Below, piece by piece: positions 53,816 to 62,395 of a stretch of 64,000 nt of DNA (position 1 is its first letter; every line of letters starts with the position of its first letter). A model generated the notes under the pieces. That model ran no database searches. It was not told the DNA's origin and worked only from the letters and a program-made list of their open reading frames with translations. Position numbers and translations under genes: made by a program. This DNA is from Kumtagia sp044326205 (GTDB taxonomy: Bacteria > Pseudomonadota > Alphaproteobacteria > Rhizobiales > Rhizobiaceae): positions 1 to 64,000 of the forward strand of contig NZ_JBIRCY010000035.1 in NCBI RefSeq assembly GCF_044326205.1, read 5' to 3'.

Positions 53816-53966
53816 CGAAAAACCTTCCTGGGTTGCGGCAGAAGGCCAGCCGGACTGGCCCAACAATTCCGGGGTGTTGCTCTTTACACGCAAACCACCC
53901 CTCGACAAAACTGACGAAGCGCTTATCTCCAAGCCAGCCTTCCCGCCACAGATTTCCGGAGCAGTC

Positions 53967-56273
53967 ATGACCGTCTTCACACCCAAATTCGGGATGGGAG
54001 CGCCCGTAAAGCGGCTGGAAGACCAGTCCTTCATCACCGGCAAGGGCCGCTACACCGACGACATCTCTGCTCCCGGCATGCTGCATGGCTTCGTGCTGCG
54101 CTCCCCGGTCGCCAAGGGCGGTTTCCGCATCACCTCGACCGAGGCGGCCCGCGCCGCGCCGGGCGTGCATCTGGTGCTGACCGGCGAGGACGTGGCGCAT
54201 CTCGGCGCGCTGAAGTCGACCGTCATGCAGAAGCAGCCGGACGGCAAGCGCGCGCCGACGCGCGACATCCCGATCCTCTGTCGGGATCGCGTCAACCATG
54301 TCGGCGACGCCATAGCCTTCGTTGTCGCCGACAGCCGGGCGCAGGCGCAGGACGCCGCCGAGCTGATCGAGGTCGACTACGACGCCGAGGAAGCGGCGGG
54401 AAAGACGGCGACCGCGCTCGATCCCGAAACGCCGCTGGTCTGGCCGGAACTCGGCACCAACCGTGCCTTCCTCTACGAGATCGGTGACCGCGCCGCCACC
54501 GATGCCGCCTTCGAGAAAGCTGCCCGCACGGCCAGCGTCTCCTTCGTCAACAACCGCCTCGTCGTCAACTACATGGAGGCGCGCGCCGCCATCGGCGAGG
54601 TTGACGAGACCGGGCGGCTGGTGCTGACCAGCGGCTCGCAGGGCGTGCATTCGATGCAATACGTCCTCGCCGAGCAGGTGTTCAACATCGACAAGTCGAG
54701 GATCAGGGTAATCACGCCCGACGTCGGCGGCGGCTTCGGGCCGAAAGCTTTCGTCTATCGCGAATACGCGCTGGTGCTGGAGGCGGCGAAGCGCTTGGGC
54801 AAGCCGGTGAAATGGACGGGCGACCGCGGCGAGCATTTTCTGAGCGACGCGCAAGGCCGAGACAATGCCGTCGACGCCGAGATGGCGATGGACGAGAACG
54901 GCCGCTTCCTTGGGCTGCGGGTAAGTTTCCTCGCCAATCTCGGCGCCTATTGTTCCCAATACGGCCCGATCGTGCCTTACATCGGCGCCTCCATGTCGAC
55001 CGGCCTCTACGACATACCGGCGCTCGACGTGACCATCACCGGCGTCTACACCAACACCACCCCCGTCGACGCCTATCGCGGCGCCGGCCGGCCGGAAGCC
55101 GCGTTCCTGCTCGAAAAGCTGGTCGATGTCTGCGCCCGCGAGCTAGGCCTGCCGCGCGAGGAGATCAGGCGCCGCAACTTCATCCGCCCCGAACAATTCC
55201 CGTACCGCACGGCCACTGACAGGCTCTATGACGTCGGCGAGTTCGACGCCCATATGACGCTCGCCATGGAGCGCGCCGGGTGGACCGACTTCGAAACACG
55301 GCTGGAGGAATCGCGCGCCAAGGGGCTGATCCGCGGCATCGGCATGGCGACCTACATCGAGGCCTGCGCCTTCGAAGGCTCCGAGCCGGCCTATGTCGAC
55401 CTCAATCCCGACGGCACGGTGACGCTTCGCATCGGCACCCAGTCGAACGGACAGGGCCACGCCACCGCCTATGCGCAAATCGCGGCGGAAAAACTCGGGC
55501 TGGATGTCGAGAAGGTGATCGTCCACCAGGGCGACACCGACCGGCTGGCCAGCGGCGGCGGCACGGGCGGCTCGCGCTCCATCCCGCTCGGCGGCGTCTC
55601 CGCGTCGCGCGCCGGCGAGGATCTTGCCGTGAAATTGCGCAAACTGGCGGCGGACGAACTGGAAGCTTCGTCCGACGATATCGAACTCACCGGCGGCGAG
55701 GCGCGTATCGTCGGCACCGACCGCTCGATCGGCTTTCCCGCGCTGGCGAAAGCGGCGAAGAAGCCGGAGGACATTGCCGGCTTCGGCGAATTCGTCCAGG
55801 ACGAGTGCACCTATCCGAACGGCACCCACATCTGCGAGGTCGAGATCGATCCGGCGACCGGCCGCACCGAACTCACCGACTATGTCGTGGTCGACGATTT
55901 CGGCGTGACTGTGAACCCGATCCTGCTCGCCGGCCAGGTGCATGGCGGCATCGTCCAGGGCATCGGCCAGGCGCTGATCGAGGAAACCGTCTATGGCGAC
56001 GATGGCCAACTGCTCACCGCGAGCTTCATGGACTATGCCATGCCGCGCGCCGACGACGTTCCCTTCATCCACTTCGAAACGCGCAACGTGCCGTCCACCA
56101 CGAATGCCATGGGCATCAAGGGCGCCGGCGAGGCCGGCACGATCGGCTCGACGCCGGCGACACTCAACGCCGTCACCGACGCGCTGTGGCGCGCCTATGG
56201 CATCGGTCACATCGAGATGCCGACGACGCCGTCGCGCATCTGGGCAGCGATCCGGGAGGCGACGGCCCGGTGA
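53967..56273 (+). CDS. Molybdenum hydroxylase large subunit (xanthine dehydrogenase/CoxL family), orphan
   Basis: A 768-residue molybdopterin-cytosine-dinucleotide-binding subunit. Seen are GAPVKRLEDQSFITGKGRYTDD minus its ends at the N-terminus, TPDVGGGFGPKAFVYREY, AYRGAGRPEAAFLLE (form II, not the CO-dehydrogenase type with an active-site cysteine) and the catalytic glutamate in GIKGAGEAGTIGS. GGAG precedes ATG 53967. The 2Fe-2S and FAD subunits that normally accompany it are not adjacent; instead an EamA transporter is coupled behind. The substrate is unknown and could be an aldehyde or N-heterocycle. Confidence 0.9.
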   Translation: MTVFTPKFGMGAPVKRLEDQSFITGKGRYTDDISAPGMLHGFVLRSPVAKGGFRITSTEAARAAPGVHLVLTGEDVAHLGALKSTVMQKQPDGKRAPTRDIPILCRDRVNHVGDAIAFVVADSRAQAQDAAELIEVDYDAEEAAGKTATALDPETPLVWPELGTNRAFLYEIGDRAATDAAFEKAARTASVSFVNNRLVVNYMEARAAIGEVDETGRLVLTSGSQGVHSMQYVLAEQVFNIDKSRIRVITPDVGGGFGPKAFVYREYALVLEAAKRLGKPVKWTGDRGEHFLSDAQGRDNAVDAEMAMDENGRFLGLRVSFLANLGAYCSQYGPIVPYIGASMSTGLYDIPALDVTITGVYTNTTPVDAYRGAGRPEAAFLLEKLVDVCARELGLPREEIRRRNFIRPEQFPYRTATDRLYDVGEFDAHMTLAMERAGWTDFETRLEESRAKGLIRGIGMATYIEACAFEGSEPAYVDLNPDGTVTLRIGTQSNGQGHATAYAQIAAEKLGLDVEKVIVHQGDTDRLASGGGTGGSRSIPLGGVSASRAGEDLAVKLRKLAADELEASSDDIELTGGEARIVGTDRSIGFPALAKAAKKPEDIAGFGEFVQDECTYPNGTHICEVEIDPATGRTELTDYVVVDDFGVTVNPILLAGQVHGGIVQGIGQALIEETVYGDDGQLLTASFMDYAMPRADDVPFIHFETRNVPSTTNAMGIKGAGEAGTIGSTPATLNAVTDALWRAYGIGHIEMPTTPSRIWAAIREATAR

Positions 56274-57217
56274 CGAAGCCGGGCCGCTCCCATCCCGACA
56301 GCCCGCTGGCGGGTATCGCCTTCAAGATTGTTTCGGTGACCGTTTTTGTCGCCATGTCGAGCATGATCAAGGCGGCGGGGCCACTGCCAACCGGGCAGGT
56401 CGTGTTTTTCCGCTCCTTCTTCGCGATCCTGCCGATCGTCATTTTCCTGATGTGGAACCATGACCTCAGGCGCGCGCTGCATACGACGCGTCCGGTCAGC
56501 CATTTCCTGCGCGGGCTGGTCGGCGTCACCTCGATGGCGCTGGGCTTCTTCGGCCTCGCCCGTCTGCCCCTGCCGGAATCGGTCACCATCAACTATGCGC
56601 AGCCGCTGCTGGTCGTCGTCTTCAGCGCCGTCATCCTTGGCGAGACGATCCGCTTCTACCGCTGGAGCGCGGTCGTCGTCGGGCTGATCGGCGTCTTCAT
56701 CATCTCCTGGCCGAAACTCACGCTGTTCAGCGAGGGAGCCGCATTCGGCAACGACGAGGCGCTCGGCGCCCTTGCTACCCTCGGCGGCGCGACCGCTTCC
56801 GCGCTGGCGATGATCCTGGTGCGCAGCCTCGTGCATACGGAAAAGACCTCCACCATCGTCATCTGGTTCTCGCTGTCGGCGGCGGCGCTGTCGCTGGTCT
56901 CCGTTCCGTTCGGCTGGCAGGCGCTGACAATGGAGCAGGCCGCCCTGCTGGTCGGCGCCGGCATCTGCGGCGGCATCGCCCAACTGCTGATGACGGAGGC
57001 TTACCGGCACGCCGAGGCCTCGGTCGTCGCGCCGTTCGAATACACCTCGATGCTGCTCGCCATCGCCGTGGGCTACATGCTGTTCGGCGATGTCCCGACG
57101 GTGCACATGCTGGTTGGCGGCCTGATCGTCGTCGGCGCCGGCATCTTCATCATCCTGCGCGAACGCCGCCTCGGCATCGAGCGGGCGGCGGCAAAGGAAG
57201 CGACGCCGCCGCAGTAG
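56270..57217 (+). CDS. EamA-family (DMT) transporter
   Basis: A 315-residue protein with about ten membrane helices in two repeats. Typical is QVVFFRSFFAILPIVIF, GFFGLARLPLPESVTINYAQPL and EASVVAPFEYTSMLLAI. The GTG start overlaps the stop of the molybdenum hydroxylase gene, suggesting a shared role, perhaps export or import of its substrate. It differs from the EamA protein at 50258. Confidence 0.88.
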   Translation: MTKPGRSHPDSPLAGIAFKIVSVTVFVAMSSMIKAAGPLPTGQVVFFRSFFAILPIVIFLMWNHDLRRALHTTRPVSHFLRGLVGVTSMALGFFGLARLPLPESVTINYAQPLLVVVFSAVILGETIRFYRWSAVVVGLIGVFIISWPKLTLFSEGAAFGNDEALGALATLGGATASALAMILVRSLVHTEKTSTIVIWFSLSAAALSLVSVPFGWQALTMEQAALLVGAGICGGIAQLLMTEAYRHAEASVVAPFEYTSMLLAIAVGYMLFGDVPTVHMLVGGLIVVGAGIFIILRERRLGIERAAAKEATPPQ

Positions 57218-57230
57218 GAGCCGTCCTTCC

Positions 57231-57370
57231 CTCCCCCTTGAGGGGAGGGTCCGGCCGCAGGCCGGGGGAGGGGTCGCTGCGGCCAAACGCCAACGTTGCT
57301 TCGCGCCGGAGCGCTGCCGAGGCGGCCCCTCCCGCCTCGCTTCGCTCGGCACCCTCCCCTCAAGGGGGAG
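57231..57370. repeat. Mosaic palindromic repeat between convergent genes
   Basis: The 17-bp arms CTCCCCCTTGAGGGGAG (57231-57247) and complement (57354-57370) match the element at 47040. The right arm contains the stop codon (57360-57362) of the XRE regulator on the minus strand. Confidence 0.75.
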
Positions 57371-58187
57371 GGGAAGCCGCAGCCTCGCGCTCTGCTGCCA
57401 TCGCGCGCATCGCTTCGGCCGTCGCCTCGTCGGCCGGAAAGAATGATTCGATCGCCAGTTCCGACAGAGTCACGTCGAGCGGCGTGCCGAACACGGTGAT
57501 GGTCGAGATGAATGACAGGGTAATGTCGTTCATCCTGACCCGCAGTGGTACCGCGATCGGCGAATAGTCGCGCGCCGACGCCGGCGGACCGAGCCGCTTC
57601 GGCACGGGATAGCCGCGTAACTCGCGTTCCAGCTCCATGATCACCGGATCGGCGACCGCCTGGTTCAGCCGGCGCAGCCTCTCGACGATATGGTCGCGCC
57701 ATTCGGCGAAATTGACGATGAGCGGCGCGACGCCTTGCGGATGCAGGCTGAGCCTGAGAACGTTCATCGGCGGCGCGAGCAGGGCGGGATCGGCCACCCC
57801 GGCAAGGAAGGGCGCCAGAGCGGCGTTGGCGCGGACAAGGTTCCAGTGCCGGTCGACGGCGACGGCCGGATTGGGCTCATGTGCCCTGAGCACGGTCTCG
57901 ACCGCCGCCAGCGCCGGCGCCATGGCGGGCTCGTCGAGGCCGTTCTCGACGAATCCCGGAGCGTAGCCGGCGGCCAGCAGCAGCCGGTTGGTCTCGCGCA
58001 GCGGCAGCGCCAGCCGCTCGGCCAGATGCAGCACCATCTCGCGTGACGGCTTTGCCCGGCCGCTTTCGACAAAACTCAGATGCCGCTGCGAAATCTCGGC
58101 CTCCATGGCGAGATCGAGCTGGCTCATGCGGCGGCGGGCGCGCCATTCGCGGATGAGCGGACCGGGCGAGGCGAGAGCGGTGTTCAT
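57360..58187 (-). CDS. XRE-family regulator with MmyB-like ligand domain
   Basis: A 275-residue transcription factor. A helix-turn-helix lies at about 9-65 (LIREWRARRRMSQLDLAMEAE, ISQRHLSFVESGRAKPS) and an MmyB-like PAS-type ligand domain at about 105-265. The family often controls an adjacent oxidoreductase or membrane gene; here the divergent small membrane protein at 58315 is the likely target. The last residues (ASPPP) and stop are encoded by the mosaic repeat, so the native end may have been altered. Confidence 0.85.
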   Translation of the reverse strand: MNTALASPGPLIREWRARRRMSQLDLAMEAEISQRHLSFVESGRAKPSREMVLHLAERLALPLRETNRLLLAAGYAPGFVENGLDEPAMAPALAAVETVLRAHEPNPAVAVDRHWNLVRANAALAPFLAGVADPALLAPPMNVLRLSLHPQGVAPLIVNFAEWRDHIVERLRRLNQAVADPVIMELERELRGYPVPKRLGPPASARDYSPIAVPLRVRMNDITLSFISTITVFGTPLDVTLSELAIESFFPADEATAEAMRAMAAEREAAASPPP

Positions 58188-58314
58188 GCCGGCGACGATA
58201 GGCGGCCGGGCGTCGCAAATCCATTACCTCCGGCGTAATCGCAACGCGCTGCGGTTTCCGCCATCGTCCGCGCCATGCCGGCATCCCGCCGGCGGCAACC
58301 GAACGGAGATAGCC

Positions 58315-59013
58315 ATGACCCTCTTGAACACGCCCTTCCTGCGCAACGCGCTCCTGCTTGACGCCGTCTTTTCGGGCGCCGGCGCGCTGCTGATGGCCGG
58401 CGGCGCATCGCTGCTGTCGTCGCTGCTCGGCCTTCCCCAACCGCTGCTGTTCTGGGCCGGCGTCGTGCTTCTCCCCTGGACGATCCTGGTCGCCGTCCTG
58501 TCGCGGCGTCCGGCGATCTCCCGGCTCCTGCTGATCGACGTGATCGGCATCAACGCGCTCTGGGCCGCCGCCAGCATCGGCCTGCTCCTCACGGGCCTGG
58601 TGTCGCCGACCGTGCTAGGTTACACCTTCGTCGTCGCCCAGGCCGCCGCGGTCGCGCTCTTTGCGGAGTTGCAGCTTTATCAGCATGCGCCGCGCCGCGA
58701 GTGCTGCGGCGGCCTGAGCGCAGACGCCGCGGCCGGCGCTCACTCCCCCTTGAGGGCAGGGCAATCGTATATGGGAACTGTCCGCTCCGAACCGGCTTCG
58801 CCGGCTCGTTTCGGCATCACCCCCTCACCGGCCCTTCGGGCCACCTCTCCCCCTGCCCGGGGGAGAGGATGCGCCGGCCGCGAGCTTGGCGCCAATCGCC
58901 TAAGCTGCGTATCCTCCCCCCGGGCCGGGGGAGAGGTGGCCCGAAGGGCCGGTGAGGGGGTGATGCCTCAGCGTCTCGCCGCAGGCGAGGCGCGGAGGAT
59001 CATCGTCAACTAA
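58315..59013 (+). CDS. Small multi-helix membrane protein with a repeat-derived C-terminal extension
   Basis: A 232-residue frame. Residues 1-130 are a four-helix membrane protein (LLLDAVFSGAGALLMAGGA, LFWAGVVLLPWTILVAVL, LLIDVIGINALWAAASIGLL, VVAQAAAVALFAELQLY), a family usually about 130-140 residues long and often divergent from an MmyB-like regulator. From about residue 140 the frame runs through nested intergenic repeats and has no sensible protein composition. GGAG lies before the ATG. The extension may or may not be tolerated. Confidence 0.7.
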   Translation: MTLLNTPFLRNALLLDAVFSGAGALLMAGGASLLSSLLGLPQPLLFWAGVVLLPWTILVAVLSRRPAISRLLLIDVIGINALWAAASIGLLLTGLVSPTVLGYTFVVAQAAAVALFAELQLYQHAPRRECCGGLSADAAAGAHSPLRAGQSYMGTVRSEPASPARFGITPSPALRATSPPARGRGCAGRELGANRLSCVSSPRAGGEVARRAGEGVMPQRLAAGEARRIIVN

Positions 59014-59047
59014 ACCCATATGCGATTGCCCTCCCCTCAAGGGGGAG
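58743..59047. repeat. Nested mosaic repeat (one palindromic element inside another)
   Basis: Outer arms: 58743-58775 and 59015-59047, sharing the CCTTGAGGG and GCAATCGTATATGGG blocks in inverted form. Inner arms: 58814 onward and up to 58966, with GCATCACCCCCTCACCGGCC and its complement, plus CCCTTCGGG hairpins. The inner unit appears inserted in the outer one. It overlaps the 3' part of the membrane protein frame. Confidence 0.75.
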
Positions 59048-59085
59048 GGAAGCGGGCCGCGACCTGAATCGATTTCTCAGGAAAG

Positions 59086-59958
59086 TTAGGCAAGCCGCGC
59101 CCGCACATCGAGAAAATCCCGCCACGCCAGCCGCTTATGCGCCGGGTTGCGCAGCAGGTAGGCCGGATGCAGCGTCGGCATGGTCGGGATGCGGACGCCG
59201 CCGGCGGTGATGTGCTCCCGCCATTTGCCGCGCATTTTTGTGATGCCCTCCTGCGTCCTCAGCAGCGCTTTGGTCGAAGGATTGCCGAGCGTCATCAGCA
59301 CTTTTGGCGCGGCAAGCTCGATCTGCCGCTCGATGAACGGCCGGCAGATTTCCGTTTCCATCGGCGAGGGGTCGCGGTTGCCCGGCGGCCGCCACGGAAT
59401 GACGTTGGCGATATAGGCGGATGTCCGGTCGCGGCCGATCGCCGCCAGGATGCGGTCGAGCAATTGTCCCGACCGGCCGACGAAGGGCAGGCCCTCGATG
59501 TCCTCGTCGCGGCCCGGCGCCTCGCCGACCAGCATCAGGTCGGCTTCGGGATTGCCGTCGGCGAAGACGAGATTCTTTGCCGTTGCTTTCAGATTGCAGC
59601 CTTCGAAAGCGAGCATGATCTGGCGCAGTTCCTCAAGCGACGCCGCCGAGCGCGCCAATTCGCGCGCCAGCGCCGCTTGCGCGCCGTCCGGCACGGCCGC
59701 CGCCTGCGGCCTGGGCGCCACCACGGGCTGGGTATCCGGCATAAAGGATTTTCGCGGCGCGCGGCTTTCTTCCGGGCTGCGGGTGGTCTCCTCGCGTCGC
59801 GCCGCCGGTTGCCTTGCCGAGCCGGCCTGCCTGGCCTGCGCGCTCTCGGCGAAACGATCCGCGGGCTCGTCCAGCAAGCATTCGTCGACCCCCGCCTCGG
59901 CATAGAAGGTGATGAGTTCGCGCAGTCCGGCGCTGTGTTCGGTACTGGAAACGGCCAT
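59086..59958 (-). CDS. Uracil-DNA glycosylase, family 4-like
   Basis: A 290-residue DNA repair enzyme that removes uracil. The core has GEAPGRDEDIEGLPFVGRSG near residue 143, IANVIPWRPPGNRDPSP near 185 and TLHPAYLLRNP near the end. Cysteines at EGCNLKATAK and EICRPF are positioned as in the iron-sulfur enzymes, though not all four ligands are obvious. The first 95 residues are a low-complexity, proline- and alanine-rich linker. Confidence 0.85.
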   Translation of the reverse strand: MAVSSTEHSAGLRELITFYAEAGVDECLLDEPADRFAESAQARQAGSARQPAARREETTRSPEESRAPRKSFMPDTQPVVAPRPQAAAVPDGAQAALARELARSAASLEELRQIMLAFEGCNLKATAKNLVFADGNPEADLMLVGEAPGRDEDIEGLPFVGRSGQLLDRILAAIGRDRTSAYIANVIPWRPPGNRDPSPMETEICRPFIERQIELAAPKVLMTLGNPSTKALLRTQEGITKMRGKWREHITAGGVRIPTMPTLHPAYLLRNPAHKRLAWRDFLDVRARLA

Positions 59959-59993
59959 GCCGGACCATGCTGCGCATGGACGGCGAAAGCAAG

Positions 59994-60632
59994 TCAGGAC
60001 GAGGGGATGCGGGGGTCCTGCACCAGATAGAATTTCGGCCTCGGCGTGAAATCGGTGATCAGGAACGAGAAGCCAGCCGATTTGCCGGGATCGACTTTTC
60101 CGTGGCGAAACAGCAGCTTGTCGTAGGGCTCGAAGTCGCGGCTGAATTCGCCGAAGGTGTCGGACGAGATGTTGTCCTTGCGTGTGCTGCGCTGGTCGAA
60201 GGAAAGGCCGTCACCGAACACGCTGGCCTTGTGCAGCAGTTCCTGCAGCTCGAACTCGAACTCAACCCAGCCCTGGCCGCTGCCATTGCGCGCGACGATG
60301 CGCAGGTAGAGGATGCCGTTGTCGTAGAGGGCGGCGGAATCGAACGGCCGGATCGGCCAGATCGAGCGGATCACCAGGGTCACGGGAGACGAGGAATTGA
60401 GCGTTTCGGTCAACACGACCGGATCGTCGTGCGTTCCCTTGCCGGTCACCGATTCGATGATGAAGCCACCGAACTCGTCGGAGAAGGAATAGGCCCCGGC
60501 CGTCCATTCGCCGGCCTCCTGTTCCTGCGCGCGGCTGGAAAAAATCGTTGCCGAAAGCAGCATCGCCGCAAGAAAAACGCCGCCTCTCCGCGGTCGCGGC
60601 GACAGGCAGCGGAAAAGGCTGGCAAGCGGCAT
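59994..60632 (-). CDS. Exported hypothetical protein
   Basis: A 212-residue protein with a signal peptide (basic start, hydrophobic 19-31, cleavage near SRAQ at 34-37). The mature part is beta-rich (TAGAYSFSDEFGGFIIESVTG, VTLVIRSIWPIRPFDSAALYDNG). No known domain recognised. The longer frame to 60926 passes through repeat DNA and is not used. Lies 35 bases upstream of the glycosylase gene on the same strand. Confidence 0.7.
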   Translation of the reverse strand: MPLASLFRCLSPRPRRGGVFLAAMLLSATIFSSRAQEQEAGEWTAGAYSFSDEFGGFIIESVTGKGTHDDPVVLTETLNSSSPVTLVIRSIWPIRPFDSAALYDNGILYLRIVARNGSGQGWVEFEFELQELLHKASVFGDGLSFDQRSTRKDNISSDTFGEFSRDFEPYDKLLFRHGKVDPGKSAGFSFLITDFTPRPKFYLVQDPRIPSS

Positions 60633-61064
60633 GACGCGAGTATGACCGATAATTGCTGCGCCGAACATTGCATTTCGAACGGCCGGAATTCCGGCGCCAA
60701 AAAGGCAGGGCCATCGCATATGAGTTCGGCTTGACCTCCCGCATCGCCCTTGGTGAGACGAACCGGCGAAGCCGGCTCCTTGGTCATGCTTGTTACGCCA
60801 GAATCCACGCGGATCGCGATCAACTCTCTGTTTCCGCTTGCCTTTACCGGCATGACATCCTTTTCGAACGGCCGTTCGCCCCGGTCGGGAGGGCTTGAGG
60901 CCCGCCGTGATGCCTCGAAAAATCAAGCCTTTTCAATGTGTTGTGCAGGCAGCGTAACAGCGGGTCGCCGCGCCATCATCGTGAAGGATTATTTTCTTAG
61001 GCCGCTTGTGTTTGTTCCCTTTATGTTCCATATTGGATGCCGGCCCTGTCCGGAGGTGGCATCG
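60633..61064. other. Intergenic region with inverted copy of the left-end repeats
   Basis: No gene. From about 60778 it is an inverted, diverged copy of 1-415, including the 74-bp repeat at 60783-60856 and the block AAGGATTATTTTCTTAGG (60985-61002), also found before the left-end gene. The latter may be a promoter element shared by the paralogues. Confidence 0.6.
60783..60856 (-). repeat. 74-bp intergenic repeat, copy C (inverted)
   Basis: Bounded by GTCATGC and GCATGAC, exactly 74 bp. On the minus strand it matches copy A along most of its length, including CAGAGAG and CGCGTGGATT. Confidence 0.7.
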
Positions 61065-62012
61065 GTGGAGTTTGGAGACGCGAGTACAACAATCGAGCGA
61101 TACCGGCAGGCGCTGAAGCACATTCTGTTGATGCTGGTCGGCATGGCCGAGATGGGGTTTGGCAGGCCGCTGTCGCTGGTGCTAGGGGAAGCCGCCGTCG
61201 CTCCAAGGCCCCGACGAGCCGGAAAGACGGGGAGAAACAAACCGTCCGCGGCTCTCTGCCTGCCGCGCCATCTCTACCGCGCCATTCTTCTGCTGCTGCG
61301 CCCAGCCGAATCCGCCGCCCGGCGCCTGATCATCGCGGCGGCGCAAGGCATCGTGGTGGCGCTGCCGCCGTTTCGCCCGCGCAAGCCAAAACCAAAAATC
61401 TCCGACACGGTGGCCGCCATGCGCCGCCTCGGCCTTGCCGTTAACCTGTCGAAGCAGGACTTTGCCCGCTATGAAGCCGAGCGGAAAGCAGCCGAACGGC
61501 GCGCCACAAGGCCGCGCGGACAAAACCTTTCGCTGCTCGATGCGCTGAAATATCCGTTCCGCATCCGCCGCAACTATGTTCCCGCGCATGCCGTGCCGCG
61601 CATCCGGTCGCTCGACGACGACGCGCCACGCATCCCCCTGCCGCCGCCGCCGTCGCAGAACGATCCGATGAACGCGGCAAAACTGACGCTCAGGCTGGAT
61701 GCGTTGGGTCAGGCACTCGACGATCTTCCGGGGCAGGCGCAGCGTTTCGCCCGCTGGAAGGCGCGCAACGACGCCGCTCTTCAACGTGACCGGGCGGCCC
61801 GCGACGCGGCGGCAGCAGGCGGCAAGCCGGGCCCGGTCCGCTTCCGGCGTTTTTCGCCGCTGCGGCGCGGGCGGCCGCCGGGCGGAAGGTTGCCGCGCTT
61901 CGATCCGGATGCTCCGAAACGCAAGAACATCCGCGAGGTCGACGAGATTCTGGCGCATGCCAACGCGATGGCGTACTACGCGCTGGAGCCACCGAGGCGG
62001 GATACGTCTTGA
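61065..62012 (+). CDS. Hypothetical protein (paralogue of the left-end gene)
   Basis: A 315-residue, very basic protein of unknown function. N-terminal residues 1-40 match the partial gene at 1-125. The middle is hydrophobic (LYRAILLLLRPAESAARRLIIAAAQGIVVAL, about 75-105) and may touch the membrane. The C-terminal half is arginine- and proline-rich. GTG 61065 follows GGAGGTGG; an upstream ATG at 61023 lacks a site. Confidence 0.6.
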   Translation: MEFGDASTTIERYRQALKHILLMLVGMAEMGFGRPLSLVLGEAAVAPRPRRAGKTGRNKPSAALCLPRHLYRAILLLLRPAESAARRLIIAAAQGIVVALPPFRPRKPKPKISDTVAAMRRLGLAVNLSKQDFARYEAERKAAERRATRPRGQNLSLLDALKYPFRIRRNYVPAHAVPRIRSLDDDAPRIPLPPPPSQNDPMNAAKLTLRLDALGQALDDLPGQAQRFARWKARNDAALQRDRAARDAAAAGGKPGPVRFRRFSPLRRGRPPGGRLPRFDPDAPKRKNIREVDEILAHANAMAYYALEPPRRDTS

Positions 62013-62395
62013 CGGGGCCGTCCCTGACACGAAAGCCGAAGCATCGGGCGACGGCGCGGATTATTCCGCGGCGGGACGGCGAAGACGGCCGCCTGCAGGG
62101 GACAGTTTACTTTTTTCCGTGGAAGGGCAGGGCGCTTCAAGGCCAGCGCTGGTGGAAAAAAGTAAACTGTCCCCGGCGTTTACGCCATTCCGGCCGCGAC
62201 GGACGGTGCGGATTTTTTGACCCGCGGCGGCGTTCCGTGTTGCCCGCAAGCCGGCCACACCCGCCTCGACCACATTCACGGCGTCACTTTGCCGCCTTGC
62301 CTTTTCGTAGGAGCGGTTTCGCGCCGCCGAGGGATGCGCTATGCAGCGCCTGACCAGCAAGCGCCCGGACTAGGCGCAGCCAGTTTGGAGGGCCG
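62013..62395. other. Intergenic region with a 21-bp inverted repeat
   Basis: No gene supported. It holds the long inverted repeat at 62098-62174; the rest is not recognised and presumably contains the ETF-QO promoter. Confidence 0.5.
62098..62174. repeat. Perfect 21-bp inverted repeat (REP-like)
   Basis: The arms GGGGACAGTTTACTTTTTTC plus one C (62098-62118) and its exact complement (62154-62174) flank a 35-base loop. GGGGACAG...ACTTTTTT ends are typical of REP elements linked to REP-associated transposases in many bacteria. It could also end transcription of the gene before. Confidence 0.75.

Noticed and set aside
53154..54959. A 601-codon minus-strand frame
   Set aside because: It overlaps pepN in the wrong frame and the molybdenum hydroxylase gene on the other strand.
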